DNA of 31,599 nucleotides from Candidatus Kaiserbacteria bacterium (GTDB lineage: Bacteria; Patescibacteriota; Minisyncoccia; Phycocordibacterales; UBA12088), in NCBI GenBank assembly GCA_007116405.1, contig SKIN01000025.1, forward strand, positions 1-31,599. Direction: 5' to 3'. Below the pieces are notes generated by a model. The model saw nothing but the letters and a program-made list of their open reading frames with translations. It was not told where the DNA came from and ran no database searches. Made by a program: the position numbers and the translations under genes. This document shows, piece by piece, positions 7,147 to 14,515 of this stretch. Every line of letters begins with the position of its first letter. The stretch's first letter is position 1.

Positions 7147-8130
7147 TTACAGCAAGAAGACGGATGCGACGCCAAAGTAGATGAGCAAGCTCGCGATGTC
7201 GCGTATGACCGTAGCTATCGGGCCGCTTGCGGTGGCGGGGTCATGACCTCGCTGCTGCAGGATCCATGGCAAGAGTACGGCGACAAGCACCGTGAAGCAG
7301 ACCGTGAGAAATATTGATATGCCTAAGATGGCGGTGATGACGGGGGACCCTATCCATACGTAGGATAGGATAACGGCAAGGAGGGCGAGGACGATCGCGA
7401 GCAGGAAATTCACAACGATCTCACGCGCCAAGTACGAGCGCAACACAAGGTCACGGTCGATTGCAAGCGCTCGAATGAACAGCATCTGGGCCTGGGCACC
7501 TACTGCGTCCGCCATATATACGATGGCCGGAATGAATGCCGCGAGAATGAGTTGGTCGGCGAGGGTCCCTTCGAACATGCTCACCACTACGGCGGCCACC
7601 AACCCTCCTACGAGACCCACAACAAGCCACGGGAGCCGCGAACGCACATGAGTGAGCGGAGGGGCGTCAAGGAGCATGTCAGGACCACCAACTTCATGGT
7701 CGACACCGGCAAAACGCAGCACGTCTTCGGTATGTTCTTTGCTGAGAACATCAAGAATGACCTCCGACGGCACGACACCAAGAAACTCACCCGTCTTCGA
7801 CACTATCGGCACTGCCTTCACGTTGTGTTCAAGAGCGAGCTGCGCAACGTGCTCCTGGTCGGTACGAGGACGTGCCGTGAACATTGACCGTTCAGCATAC
7901 GAGGCAAGCGGTGTCGAGGGCGGCAGACGGAACAGCTCTTTGATTGAGAGCACGCCCGCGAGCACCCTGTTCTCCTTCACCAAGTAAATGTAGTTGATGC
8001 TTGCAAGATCACTCGCATTGTCACGTACAAATTGCTCCGCCTGCCCTGCGGTGGTGTCGACTGACACGACCGGTACGGCAGTGGTCATATGTCTGCCAGC
8101 GGTGTCCTTGGGGTATTGCGTTGCGGCCAT
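7147..8130 (-). CDS. MgtE-like divalent cation transporter lacking the N domain
   Basis: 327 aa from the ATG at 8128-8130. Two CBS motifs occupy about residues 15-135 and regulate or bind nucleotide or Mg2+ in the family. A five-helix MgtE-type membrane domain (about 165-327) follows. Supporting motifs are RLPWLVVGLVGG, the PAIVYMADAVGAQAQ segment, which replaces the usual GGNAGTQ, and the GHDPATASGP motif before the last helix. The N-terminal superhelical MgtE domain (about 130 residues) is missing, so gating must differ from classical MgtE. The ATG at 8130 is preferred over an upstream start at 8199 because a TATACT box ends 8 nt before it. Mg2+ is the likely substrate, but Co2+ or other cations are possible. 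Confidence 0.85.
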   Translation of the reverse strand: MAATQYPKDTAGRHMTTAVPVVSVDTTAGQAEQFVRDNASDLASINYIYLVKENRVLAGVLSIKELFRLPPSTPLASYAERSMFTARPRTDQEHVAQLALEHNVKAVPIVSKTGEFLGVVPSEVILDVLSKEHTEDVLRFAGVDHEVGGPDMLLDAPPLTHVRSRLPWLVVGLVGGLVAAVVVSMFEGTLADQLILAAFIPAIVYMADAVGAQAQMLFIRALAIDRDLVLRSYLAREIVVNFLLAIVLALLAVILSYVWIGSPVITAILGISIFLTVCFTVLVAVLLPWILQQRGHDPATASGPIATVIRDIASLLIYFGVASVFLL

Positions 8131-8138
8131 ATATACGC

Positions 8139-8167
8139 AGTATATAGTCCCACGCTCTACTGACCAA
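8139..8167 (-). promoter_or_regulatory. Promoter of the MgtE-like gene (predicted leaderless)
   Basis: TTGGTC (8162-8167), 17 nt, TATACT (8139-8144), then 8 nt to the ATG. It is divergent from the infC promoter, about 60 bp away. Confidence 0.6.
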
Positions 8168-8223
8168 CCCGGCTCCGTGCATAGCGCTTCACCCGCCAAA
8201 AGTATGGCACTTTCTCACAAGTA

Positions 8224-8232
8224 TGGTATAGT
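8224..8232 (+). promoter_or_regulatory. infC operon promoter
   Basis: TGG-TATAGT is an extended -10 box. The start would be near 8239, giving a short leader (about 25 nt) with AAAGGG 12 nt before the infC ATG. There is no room for the long L20-binding or IF-3 leader known in some bacteria. Confidence 0.55.
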
Positions 8233-8264
8233 ATGGCGGTGTCCTCAAAGGGCCATTTTTATAT

Positions 8265-8891
8265 ATGTATAACGTACGAAAAGAGGATCCAAACAAGGTC
8301 TACATCAACGAGGAGATACGGGCTCCGGAGCTGCGGGTGATGGGTCCTGAGGGTGAAAACCTTGGGGTCTTGGAAAAGCGCGATGCGGTTGCTGAGGCGC
8401 GGGAACGGGGACTTGACCTCATCCTGGTGTCCGCAAAAGCCGTGCCTCCTGTTGCAAAGATCATGGATTATGGTAAATTCACGTACGAACAGAAGAAAAA
8501 GGCAAAGGAGGTGAAAGCGAATTCATTCATCACCGAAACTAAGAACGTGCAGGTCAAGATAGGTACCGGAGAGCACGACAAAGCCTTGAAAGCGAAGCGT
8601 GTCGTCGAGTGGCTCAAGGAAGGACATCGGGTCAAAGTGGACCTCTTTCTTTGGGGGAGGTACAAGTACATGGAGAAGGAGTTCCTGATGGAACGATTGG
8701 AGCATTTTCTCGATATCATACCGGTGCCATTTAAAGTAGCTGATTCCATTAAGAAAAGTCCTAAAGGGTTCAGCTGCACCATAGAACGGGACAAGAACAA
8801 GCCGATACCGAGCGATGAAGACATTGAGCGAGCATTTCAGACCAAAGACCAGAAGGTAAAGGAGAAGAAAGACGAAGAAACCAAAGCGTAA
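8265..8891 (+). CDS. infC: Translation initiation factor IF-3
   Basis: 208 aa. IF-3 binds the 30S subunit, blocks premature 50S joining and checks the start codon. The N-domain (NEEIRAPELRVMGPEGENLGVL), the linker with the DYGKFTYEQKKK signature and the C-domain (VKIGTGEHDKALKAKRV...VDLFLWGRY) are all present. A tail of about 30 residues rich in Lys, Glu and Asp extends past the normal end. It uses an ATG start, not the rare AUU/AUC start through which some bacteria autoregulate infC. It heads an infC-rpmI-rplT operon, the classical arrangement. Confidence 0.97.
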   Translation: MYNVRKEDPNKVYINEEIRAPELRVMGPEGENLGVLEKRDAVAEARERGLDLILVSAKAVPPVAKIMDYGKFTYEQKKKAKEVKANSFITETKNVQVKIGTGEHDKALKAKRVVEWLKEGHRVKVDLFLWGRYKYMEKEFLMERLEHFLDIIPVPFKVADSIKKSPKGFSCTIERDKNKPIPSDEDIERAFQTKDQKVKEKKDEETKA

Positions 8892-8904
8892 GAACATATA
8901 TATC

Positions 8905-9087
8905 ATGGCAAATAAGAGTTTTACAAAACGAGTACGAGTAAGCCCGAAGGGCAAGCTTTTGGTGCGCAATCCGGGTGGCAATCACTTCAATGCGAAGGAG
9001 AGTCGAAAGAAGCAGCTGACGCGAAAGCGGTCGGGTGCAACAGTCGTACTCAATGCCAAGAAGGCCGGCAGGTTCCTTAAAGGTTGA
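8905..9087 (+). CDS. rpmI: 50S ribosomal protein L35 (bL35)
   Basis: 60 aa, very basic, beginning MANKSFTKRVRVSPKGKLLV. The family KxR...N.KESRKK...LTRKR pattern is clear, although the usual MPKxKTHK N-terminus has diverged. It lies 13 nt after infC and before rplT, its standard place. No ribosome binding site is visible. Confidence 0.93.
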   Translation: MANKSFTKRVRVSPKGKLLVRNPGGNHFNAKESRKKQLTRKRSGATVVLNAKKAGRFLKG

Positions 9088-9110
9088 TCTTACTGAATAA
9101 CCCTTACACC

Positions 9111-9458
9111 ATGCGAGTAAAACGAGGCACAACCAAACTAAAGCACCGCAAGTACGTCCTTGCTAAGACCAAGGGCATGCGTGGCAATATCCGCAAGAAG
9201 GAACGCCAGGCGAACGAGGTGCTCGCACACGCAGGTAACCACGCGTTCCAACACCGCAGGAAGAAGAAGGGTGATTTCCGAACCTTGTGGAATGTACGTA
9301 TCAGCGCCGCACTGCGACCCTTCGACCTTTCATACAGCGCCTTTATCGGAGCACTCAAGAAGAAGGAGATAGCCATCAACAGAAAGATGCTCGCCGAGAT
9401 GGCAGCAACCGAACCGGAGGCCTTTGAGCGCCTGGTAACGGAAGCAAAGAAAGTATAG
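9111..9458 (+). CDS. rplT: 50S ribosomal protein L20 (bL20)
   Basis: 115 aa. It organises 23S rRNA early in 50S assembly. The start at 9111 (MRVKRGTTKLKHRK) matches the family N-terminus; an open frame from a TTG at 9084 overlaps rpmI and would add unrelated residues. The RKKERQANEVLAHAGNHAFQHRRKKKGDFR core and the LNRKMLAEMA-like C-terminus (here INRKMLAEMA) are typical. It is the last gene of the operon, with a strong terminator 24 nt beyond. Confidence 0.97.
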   Translation: MRVKRGTTKLKHRKYVLAKTKGMRGNIRKKERQANEVLAHAGNHAFQHRRKKKGDFRTLWNVRISAALRPFDLSYSAFIGALKKKEIAINRKMLAEMAATEPEAFERLVTEAKKV

Positions 9459-9482
9459 CCCCCTACCCCCGACCAACTCTCA

Positions 9483-9508
9483 CCGCCCCACAAAGGGGCG
9501 GTTTTGTT
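9483..9508 (+). terminator. Rho-independent terminator of infC-rpmI-rplT
   Basis: CCGCCCC and GGGGCGG form a perfect 7-bp GC stem with loop ACAAA, followed by TTTTGTT. The minus-strand gene that converges here ends inside the T-tract. Confidence 0.9.
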
Positions 9509-9884
9509 ATGCGTACCAGGGCAGCGCAACAACACGGAGTATGACGGCAATAAGAAGGAACCAGAAGAGGGCGTGGGTCGAGTGATAGAGCACCTTCCTT
9601 ATCCACGCCGACATGCGTACACCGCGCATTAAGAACTCAACGAGATCCAGAAGCCATGTCGCGGGCAGTACCACGTAGGTGAATATGATATGAAGAGCGA
9701 GATAGATGATCTCGACAGTCATCAGGTCGGTCTCTCCCTGTGTAATAAGAGCAATGTAGTCAGGCTGTGTTTGTACCAGGTACCACACTACGAACCCGGG
9801 TATAAGTACCTGCATGAGAAATTCATGTGGTGTGCGCCGCTCTCCTGATGAACCTCTTCTTTTGTTCCAAATGGGTACCCTCAT
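9507..9884 (-). CDS. Small membrane protein of unknown function, coupled to its upstream neighbour
   Basis: 125 aa from the ATG at 9882-9884. I do not recognise the family. The N-terminus is basic (NKRRGSSGERR) and is followed by about three hydrophobic helices (residues about 24-42, 55-80 and 100-122). The start is fixed by an ATGA overlap with the stop of the upstream gene (9881-9884), implying translational coupling and probably a shared function with that membrane protein. A longer reading from 9929 would run into the upstream gene and is not needed. Confidence 0.7.
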   Translation of the reverse strand: MRVPIWNKRRGSSGERRTPHEFLMQVLIPGFVVWYLVQTQPDYIALITQGETDLMTVEIIYLALHIIFTYVVLPATWLLDLVEFLMRGVRMSAWIRKVLYHSTHALFWFLLIAVILRVVALPWYA

Positions 9885-10297
9885 GTTCGTGAAGCAGTGA
9901 AACAACACCGATAGAGGAGGTAGCCACAATACGCGCCAATAATGTCAATCACGATATCCTTGGCCGTATCCTCCCAATACCCGATGGGTAGTCCGTTACC
10001 GGCAAGCTGCCAGACAACAAACTCATACCCCTCCCAGAGGATGCCGATGACGAGGCCGGCAAGCAGTGCCGCGAGCAAGGGCGTGGTCCTGTCACGGATA
10101 TTCTTGAACCATTCAATATGGTATATGACCCAGATGCCGGCAAGACCGAGCCAAACACCTCCGAGAAAATGCATGGGAATATCGAGCCAGCGATACTGCC
10201 AATACCAATAGTACTGCTCGGCTGCAAGATGAAAGAGGGTAATGCCCCATATGAGAAAAAAGAGTACTGCAGGTATCCGTTCCGTCGACATGCGCAT
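9881..10297 (-). CDS. DUF2238/YjdF-like inner-membrane protein
   Basis: 138 aa from the ATG at 10295-10297. Four hydrophobic helices carry conserved polar residues: a WLDIPMHFLGG motif, GILWEGYEF and DTAKDIVIDIIGAYCGY. The Asp-x3-His-x2-Gly-Gly, Glu and Asp-x3-Asp pattern resembles DUF2238 (YjdF) proteins, whose biochemical role is unknown. The assignment is from memory of the motif, so moderate confidence. The start was chosen because TGG-TATACT ends 6 nt upstream, giving a leaderless message. ATG 10291 is an alternative, and longer readings cross a terminator. Confidence 0.65.
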   Translation of the reverse strand: MRMSTERIPAVLFFLIWGITLFHLAAEQYYWYWQYRWLDIPMHFLGGVWLGLAGIWVIYHIEWFKNIRDRTTPLLAALLAGLVIGILWEGYEFVVWQLAGNGLPIGYWEDTAKDIVIDIIGAYCGYLLYRCCFTASRT

Positions 10298-10303
10298 GGG
10301 GAG

Positions 10304-10312
10304 AGTATACCA
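10304..10312 (-). promoter_or_regulatory. Promoter of the DUF2238-like gene (extended -10, leaderless)
   Basis: TGG-TATACT on the minus strand (TATACT at 10304-10309) ends 6 nt before the ATG at 10297. Confidence 0.55.
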
Positions 10313-10348
10313 CGGCATGTACCCTTCCTCTGTGCATACCGGGCTACA

Positions 10349-10380
10349 CGCAAAAAGACCGCCCATGCGGTCTCTTTGCG
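10349..10380 (-). terminator. Terminator between ndk and the membrane-protein pair
   Basis: On the minus strand AGACCGC-ATGG-GCGGTCT forms a 7-bp stem, followed by a TTTTT run. The flanks CGCAAA/TTTGCG extend pairing beyond one mismatch, so it may work in both directions. It lies about 200 nt after ndk. Confidence 0.8.
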
Positions 10381-10581
10381 GGGTGCGAAACGGTACTGCC
10401 CTAGTATATCCTAGGTGGGCACCTTGTTGACCCGTTTCTTTGAAGTTCTCTTGTGAAGACCTTCAGTGACACGGACCTATACCGGTTCCCTGCAGTGATG
10501 TTTGAGGACAATACGTCTCGTCACCCGTCACCATTTTAGCACATCTGCGGTACGAGAACAGTGCCGCGCACATGTGTGTAT
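10381..10581. other. Intergenic region after ndk, no gene seen
   Basis: No convincing reading frame was found. The minus strand has a TATACT box (10403-10408) inside a small inverted repeat (CCTAG/CTAGG, 10400-10415). A transcript from it would reach the 10349-10380 terminator after about 45 nt, too short to call an RNA gene. Confidence 0.4.
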
Positions 10582-11187
10582 CTATTCGAGTATACCGTCG
10601 AGATTGACGTCGTAGAGTATACTTTCCGCCACGAGACGATATTCGACAACCTCCTTTTCACCAAACCACAGAGCCAGTTCCTGCTTCGCCTCGTCAACGG
10701 TTCCTGAGGCGTGGATGAGGTTTCGTATCGCTCGGTCATCAGTATCCGCCATGCTGTAGCTGTCGAGTACGAAGTCGCCACGAATGGTACCTACGTCACT
10801 GCTGCGTGGTTCCGTGCCGCCGACGAGTTTGCGGACCAGTTCGACCGCGTGCGCCCCTTGCCAGACCATGAGTACCGCAGGACCGCTGGTCATGTAATTC
10901 TTGAGGCGCTCAACCACCGCATTGCCGATGACGTTCGGGTCTTCGCTCGGGGGTGTCTGCCCCTTCTTCTTGTATGATTCAATGGCCTTCTCGCCAACCT
11001 TCCGCTTCCATTCGGGATCAAGTGTGTAATGCTCTTCCACCTGGGCCGCGTCCGGCACCATGAACTTTAGGCCAACGAGCTTGAGACCTACCCGCTCGAA
11101 ACGCCCTACGATCTCTCCTATGAGAGAGCGCTGGACACCATCTGGTTTGATAATGACAAGCGTACGTTCTTTACGATGATCTGACAT
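10582..11187 (-). CDS. ndk: Nucleoside-diphosphate kinase, long form with insertion
   Basis: 201 aa against about 140-150 for typical NDK. It transfers the gamma-phosphate from ATP to NDPs through a phospho-histidine. The N-terminal RTLVIIKPDGVQR (Lys14), the GTIRGDF motif near 133-139 and the active-site histidine His159 (in NLIHASGTVDEA, where NxxHGSD is usual) are present. An insert of about 50 residues (about 54-100, with KKKGQTPPSEDPN) sits in the middle of the fold, a form I associate with Patescibacteria and some archaea. The start is an ATG at 11185-11187 with a leader of about 27 nt. No ribosome binding site is evident at the normal distance. It is followed by about 200 nt of gene-free DNA. 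Confidence 0.95.
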   Translation of the reverse strand: MSDHRKERTLVIIKPDGVQRSLIGEIVGRFERVGLKLVGLKFMVPDAAQVEEHYTLDPEWKRKVGEKAIESYKKKGQTPPSEDPNVIGNAVVERLKNYMTSGPAVLMVWQGAHAVELVRKLVGGTEPRSSDVGTIRGDFVLDSYSMADTDDRAIRNLIHASGTVDEAKQELALWFGEKEVVEYRLVAESILYDVNLDGILE

Positions 11188-11220
11188 AACGTAATGGTGT
11201 TACCTGGTATAAATGACAAC

Positions 11221-11226
11221 AGTATA
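11221..11226 (-). promoter_or_regulatory. Putative ndk -10 box
   Basis: TATACT on the minus strand lies 33 nt before the ndk ATG, so this gene, unlike several neighbours, would carry a short leader. The -35 is weak (GTGTCG at 11244-11249). Confidence 0.45.
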
Positions 11227-11253
11227 CACTACCCTGCACATAGCGACACGCGC

Positions 11254-12021
11254 CTATGGCAAGGTGAGTATGAGCGGCTTGCCGTCAGTGATAGCGATAT
11301 CATGCTCGAAGTGCGCGGAGCGTGAGCCGTCCTTGGTGGTAACGGTATAACCGTCGCGTTCGAAGACCACGGCACCCTTCCCTTCATTCACCATTGGTTC
11401 GATGGCTATCACCATACCGGGCTCTAAGACGGGGCCCGTTCCCTTGGCGCCAAAGTTAGGGACTTGTGGTTCTTCGTGTACGGCGTGGCCGACACCATGA
11501 CCGCAGAGGTCACGGACCAGCCCGAAGCCTTCCTTACGTACATATTCCTCGATAGCGTGACCGATGTCACCTACATGGTTCCCTGCTCGCGCGGCTTGAA
11601 TACCCTTCATCAAGGCGTCTTCAGTGACGCGCAACAGGCGCGCGGCCTCCGCATCAATGGTCCCAACAGGAAACGTCCTTCCGGCGTCGATAATAAGGCC
11701 GTCCCGCTTGATACCAAGGTCAAGGCCGATGATATCGCCCTCTTTGAGGGTGTAGGAGAGTTCGGTAGGAATGCCGTGCACAACAACATCGTTTGGTGCG
11801 ACGCATAACGCACATGGGTAGGCACGCGGGGCGCCGAACGGTCGGTACCCTTTGAACGCGGGTTCGACACCCGCCTCCTCGATGAGTTCGCAAGCATATG
11901 CTTCTAATGCATCGGTCGTGACTCCCGGACGAACCCGTTCACCCAACGTAGCGATGAGCTGCGCATGGAGCCGCCCAAGTTCGCGCAACTGCATCACTTC
12001 CTCCGGGGTCTTGATAGACAT
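11254..12021 (-). CDS. map: Methionine aminopeptidase, type I
   Basis: 255 aa. It removes the initiator methionine from nascent proteins. The five metal ligands of the pita-bread fold are visible: Asp101 (GLDLG), Asp112 (IIDAGRTF), His175 (CGHGVGH), Glu208 (AIEPM) and Glu239 (FEHDIAIT). The substrate-binding His82 (VVHGIP) and the second His182 are also in place. There is no N-terminal zinc-finger extension, so it is the short bacterial form. It is the third gene of secY-adk-map, 5 nt after adk. The genes that often follow (infA, rpmJ, rpsM) are not here. Confidence 0.97.
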   Translation of the reverse strand: MSIKTPEEVMQLRELGRLHAQLIATLGERVRPGVTTDALEAYACELIEEAGVEPAFKGYRPFGAPRAYPCALCVAPNDVVVHGIPTELSYTLKEGDIIGLDLGIKRDGLIIDAGRTFPVGTIDAEAARLLRVTEDALMKGIQAARAGNHVGDIGHAIEEYVRKEGFGLVRDLCGHGVGHAVHEEPQVPNFGAKGTGPVLEPGMVIAIEPMVNEGKGAVVFERDGYTVTTKDGSRSAHFEHDIAITDGKPLILTLP

Positions 12022-12026
12022 GGTGT

Positions 12027-12620
12027 TTATATGCCGAGAGCATTCAGAATGTCGCGGTTGACCTCCTCTATGGTCTTTGAGCCGTCCACATGTATGACTC
12101 TGTAGTATGGATTCTCCTCAAAGAACTTAATAGCAAGGGACACGTCACGACGAAACCACTTGAGCCGCTCCGCAACCTTCTCATGCGTATCATCAAACCG
12201 TTTACGGCCTTCTACCAATCGTTCGACAATGGTCTCGTCATCAAGGTCAAAGACAACGACGGTTGGCTGTTTGCGTTCATAAAAGGTGAATGCTGTGTGA
12301 AGTATGGGTGACTCTTCGGCTCTGCGAGGAAAGCCATCAGTGATGATGTGGTCGTTGCCGGTCACACCCTCTATGAAGAGCGAGCCCCATATCCATATCG
12401 GAAGGAACCCCGGAGCAAGTCCTCCCTCGGAGAGGACCTCTTTGATCTTGTGCTGGGTGTACGTGTCACCCTCCATGAACTCGCGAAACTTCTCACCCGT
12501 CTGGAAATAATGCACCGGATGCTCGGTATCATTCTTCTCTAAGTATTCTTTCAGCAGTTTTGCCTGTGTTCCCTTTCCGCACCCCGATGGGCCAATAAGA
12601 ATGATGGTCTGAAGTTCCAT
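12027..12620 (-). CDS. adk: Adenylate kinase, divergent short-LID form
   Basis: 197 aa. It interconverts ATP + AMP and 2 ADP. The P-loop is GPSGCGKGT (10-18). TGEKFREF (41-48) takes the place of the usual TGDMLR AMP-binding motif. TDGFPRR (94-100) and a RFDD...ER segment (141-152) correspond to the DGFPR and RxDD motifs. The LID is short and lacks the zinc-binding cysteines. The position between secY and map supports adk over another nucleoside monophosphate kinase, but specificity is inferred. The ATG at 12620 has no ribosome binding site, and the 107 nt between it and secY contains no clear promoter. Confidence 0.9.
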   Translation of the reverse strand: MELQTIILIGPSGCGKGTQAKLLKEYLEKNDTEHPVHYFQTGEKFREFMEGDTYTQHKIKEVLSEGGLAPGFLPIWIWGSLFIEGVTGNDHIITDGFPRRAEESPILHTAFTFYERKQPTVVVFDLDDETIVERLVEGRKRFDDTHEKVAERLKWFRRDVSLAIKFFEENPYYRVIHVDGSKTIEEVNRDILNALGI

Positions 12621-12727
12621 TGCTATAGTACGTTAATGAATAGTGGTGACGACAACTCACACTGTAGCACATGAAGTGCGTTCGAGTAAGCTTCGATTGC
12701 GCTCTTTGACCGGTAAACGGTCTCTCA

Positions 12728-14005
12728 TTAGTATTCTCGCACGGAGATCTGGGCATCGATCTTGCGGACGAGATCAAGTACCACGGTGACGGTAATGAGG
12801 AGGGCGGTACCGCCAATGGCGAGTGCCCCGTATCCGGTGACCGCCGTCATTGCAAGCGGGAGTACGGCGATGGCACCGAGGAAAACGGCGCCGACGAGAG
12901 TGATGCGGGTGACGATAGTGCCAAGGTACTCTGCTGTTGCGGGGCCGGGGCGTACACCGGGCACGAATGCACCGGACTTCTGCAGGTTATTGCTCACGCT
13001 CTGCGGGTCAAAGGTCACTGCGGTGTAGAAGTACGTGAAGCCAACAACGAGAAGGAAGTACACGGCAGAATAGAGCCATGTGTTATCGAAGAACATACGT
13101 AGCCAGCCGGTGATCATCAATACCGTGCTATTTGTTGAACCAACAAAGAACTCCAGGATCATCTGTGGGAACAAGATGATCGAAATAGCAAAGATGATGG
13201 GGATGACGCCCGCTTGGTTGACGCGGAGCGGCAGGTACGTGGATACACCTCCGTAACTCTTTCCGCCACGGACCTGTTTTGCATACGTAACGGGAACCGG
13301 GCGCTCGGCTTCAGTGACAGTCACTACCGCGGCGGTGACCAGTATTGCTGCAACGATGAAGCCGATGTAGAGGGGTATCTGTGCGGGCTCAAATGTGGCA
13401 AAGATGAATTGACTTGCAGTGGTTGGAAGTGTCGCAACGATACCTGCAAAGATGATGATGGATACGCCGTTTCCGATACCAAATTCGCTGATAAGCTCAC
13501 CGATCCACATAAGGAGGATGGAGCCGGTCGCGACAACGGTAACATTTACGATGAATGTGAAGGGGTCCATGTCCACGATGACACCCTGGCGGGAAAGCAA
13601 GACCAAGAAACCAAATGCCTGGATGAATGCGAGCGGTATGGTGAGTAGACGAGAATACTGCGTGAACTTTTGCTTACCCGCCTCCCCCTCTTCGGTATTA
13701 AGCGCCTTTATCTTCGGCGACATGATGGTCATGAGCTGCATGATGATGGCAGCGGTGATGTATGGACCGACACCGAGCATGACGATAGACAGGTTTGCAA
13801 GACCACCTCCTGAGAACAGGTTCATGAAGCCAAAGAGGTCATTGTCGAGGAGGAATGCTTCGAGTGCGAACCTATCCATGCCCGGAATAGGGATGGTTGC
13901 AAGAATACGGAACACGACGAGTGCTCCGAGAATAAAAAGGATGCGCATCCGGAGATTCTCGTCCGTGAATATCAGCTTTATCTTGTGTATGAATGTCGAC
14001 AGCAT
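12728..14005 (-). CDS. secY: Protein translocase subunit SecY
   Basis: 425 aa, with about ten transmembrane helices. It forms the membrane pore of the Sec translocon. It begins with the amphipathic segment FIHKIKLIFTDENLRMRILF and has IPGMDRF in place of the usual plug-region sequence. Typical blocks include LGVGPYITAAIIMQLM (helix 2), the YAKQVRGGKSYGGVSTYLPLRVNQAGVIPIIFA region, and FDPQSVSNNLQKSGAFVPGVRPG. It is downstream of rplO, as in the spc operon, but has its own TATACT box 7 nt before the ATG. Confidence 0.98.
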   Translation of the reverse strand: MLSTFIHKIKLIFTDENLRMRILFILGALVVFRILATIPIPGMDRFALEAFLLDNDLFGFMNLFSGGGLANLSIVMLGVGPYITAAIIMQLMTIMSPKIKALNTEEGEAGKQKFTQYSRLLTIPLAFIQAFGFLVLLSRQGVIVDMDPFTFIVNVTVVATGSILLMWIGELISEFGIGNGVSIIIFAGIVATLPTTASQFIFATFEPAQIPLYIGFIVAAILVTAAVVTVTEAERPVPVTYAKQVRGGKSYGGVSTYLPLRVNQAGVIPIIFAISIILFPQMILEFFVGSTNSTVLMITGWLRMFFDNTWLYSAVYFLLVVGFTYFYTAVTFDPQSVSNNLQKSGAFVPGVRPGPATAEYLGTIVTRITLVGAVFLGAIAVLPLAMTAVTGYGALAIGGTALLITVTVVLDLVRKIDAQISVREY

Positions 14006-14012
14006 GTGTATC

Positions 14013-14018
14013 AGTATA
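14013..14018 (-). promoter_or_regulatory. Internal secY promoter (-10 box, predicted leaderless)
   Basis: TATACT lies 7 nt before the secY ATG, within the 51-nt gap after rplO. There is no good -35. Confidence 0.5.
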
Positions 14019-14056
14019 CCTCCCAGAGACCCACAGCGGAACTGTGCGCAACGCCT

Positions 14057-14506
14057 CTAGAGCACGTCGCCTCCCGCCTTTACAATGGCCTCTTTTGCCG
14101 ATGCGGAATACTCACAATCGGCGAGGGTTATTTTCTTGGTGAGCGTACCCTTTGCGAGCACTTTGACAGCGGGTACTCTGCCCGCCTTGGCGTTCACGAG
14201 GCCTTTGGCGACAAGTTCCTTGGGTGTCACGCGATCACCTGAAGCAAACGTGCTCTCAAGAGCAGCGAGGTTCACGGCGACAGGCCGCACCCTGGCGACA
14301 TTTACCGTCCGGGCCCTGTTCTTACCATGTCCACGGCGCTTCGGTATGCGCTTGATAGTGTCACGCTCGGCAGGACGAAGCTTGCGTCCCGCTCGCGCTT
14401 TCTGGCCTTTTGTGCCTTTGCCGCTCGTCTTGCCGCGCTTTCCTCCTCGACCTATTCTGCGGGCTTTCTTTATGCCTTTGCTTTGATGAAGTTGGTGTAG
14501 TTGCAT
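14057..14506 (-). CDS. rplO: 50S ribosomal protein L15 (uL15)
   Basis: 149 aa. The Gly/Arg/Lys-rich N-terminal extension (RIGRGGKRGKTSGKGTKGQKAR) and the C-terminal Rossmann-like part are typical. It follows rpsE by only 9 nt. In most bacteria rpmD (uL30) lies between the two, and it is absent here. No Shine-Dalgarno sequence is present. Confidence 0.97.
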   Translation of the reverse strand: MQLHQLHQSKGIKKARRIGRGGKRGKTSGKGTKGQKARAGRKLRPAERDTIKRIPKRRGHGKNRARTVNVARVRPVAVNLAALESTFASGDRVTPKELVAKGLVNAKAGRVPAVKVLAKGTLTKKITLADCEYSASAKEAIVKAGGDVL

Positions 14507-14515
14507 AGGCCTATG

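Noticed and set aside
9084..9110. Upstream TTG start for rplT adding nine residues
   Set aside because: It overlaps the rpmI stop, has no properly spaced binding site, and the L20 family starts at the MRVKRG-type sequence.
10397..10421. Inverted repeat around a TATACT box after ndk, considered as a small RNA promoter
   Set aside because: The possible transcript would be only about 45 nt before a terminator, and there is no good -35.
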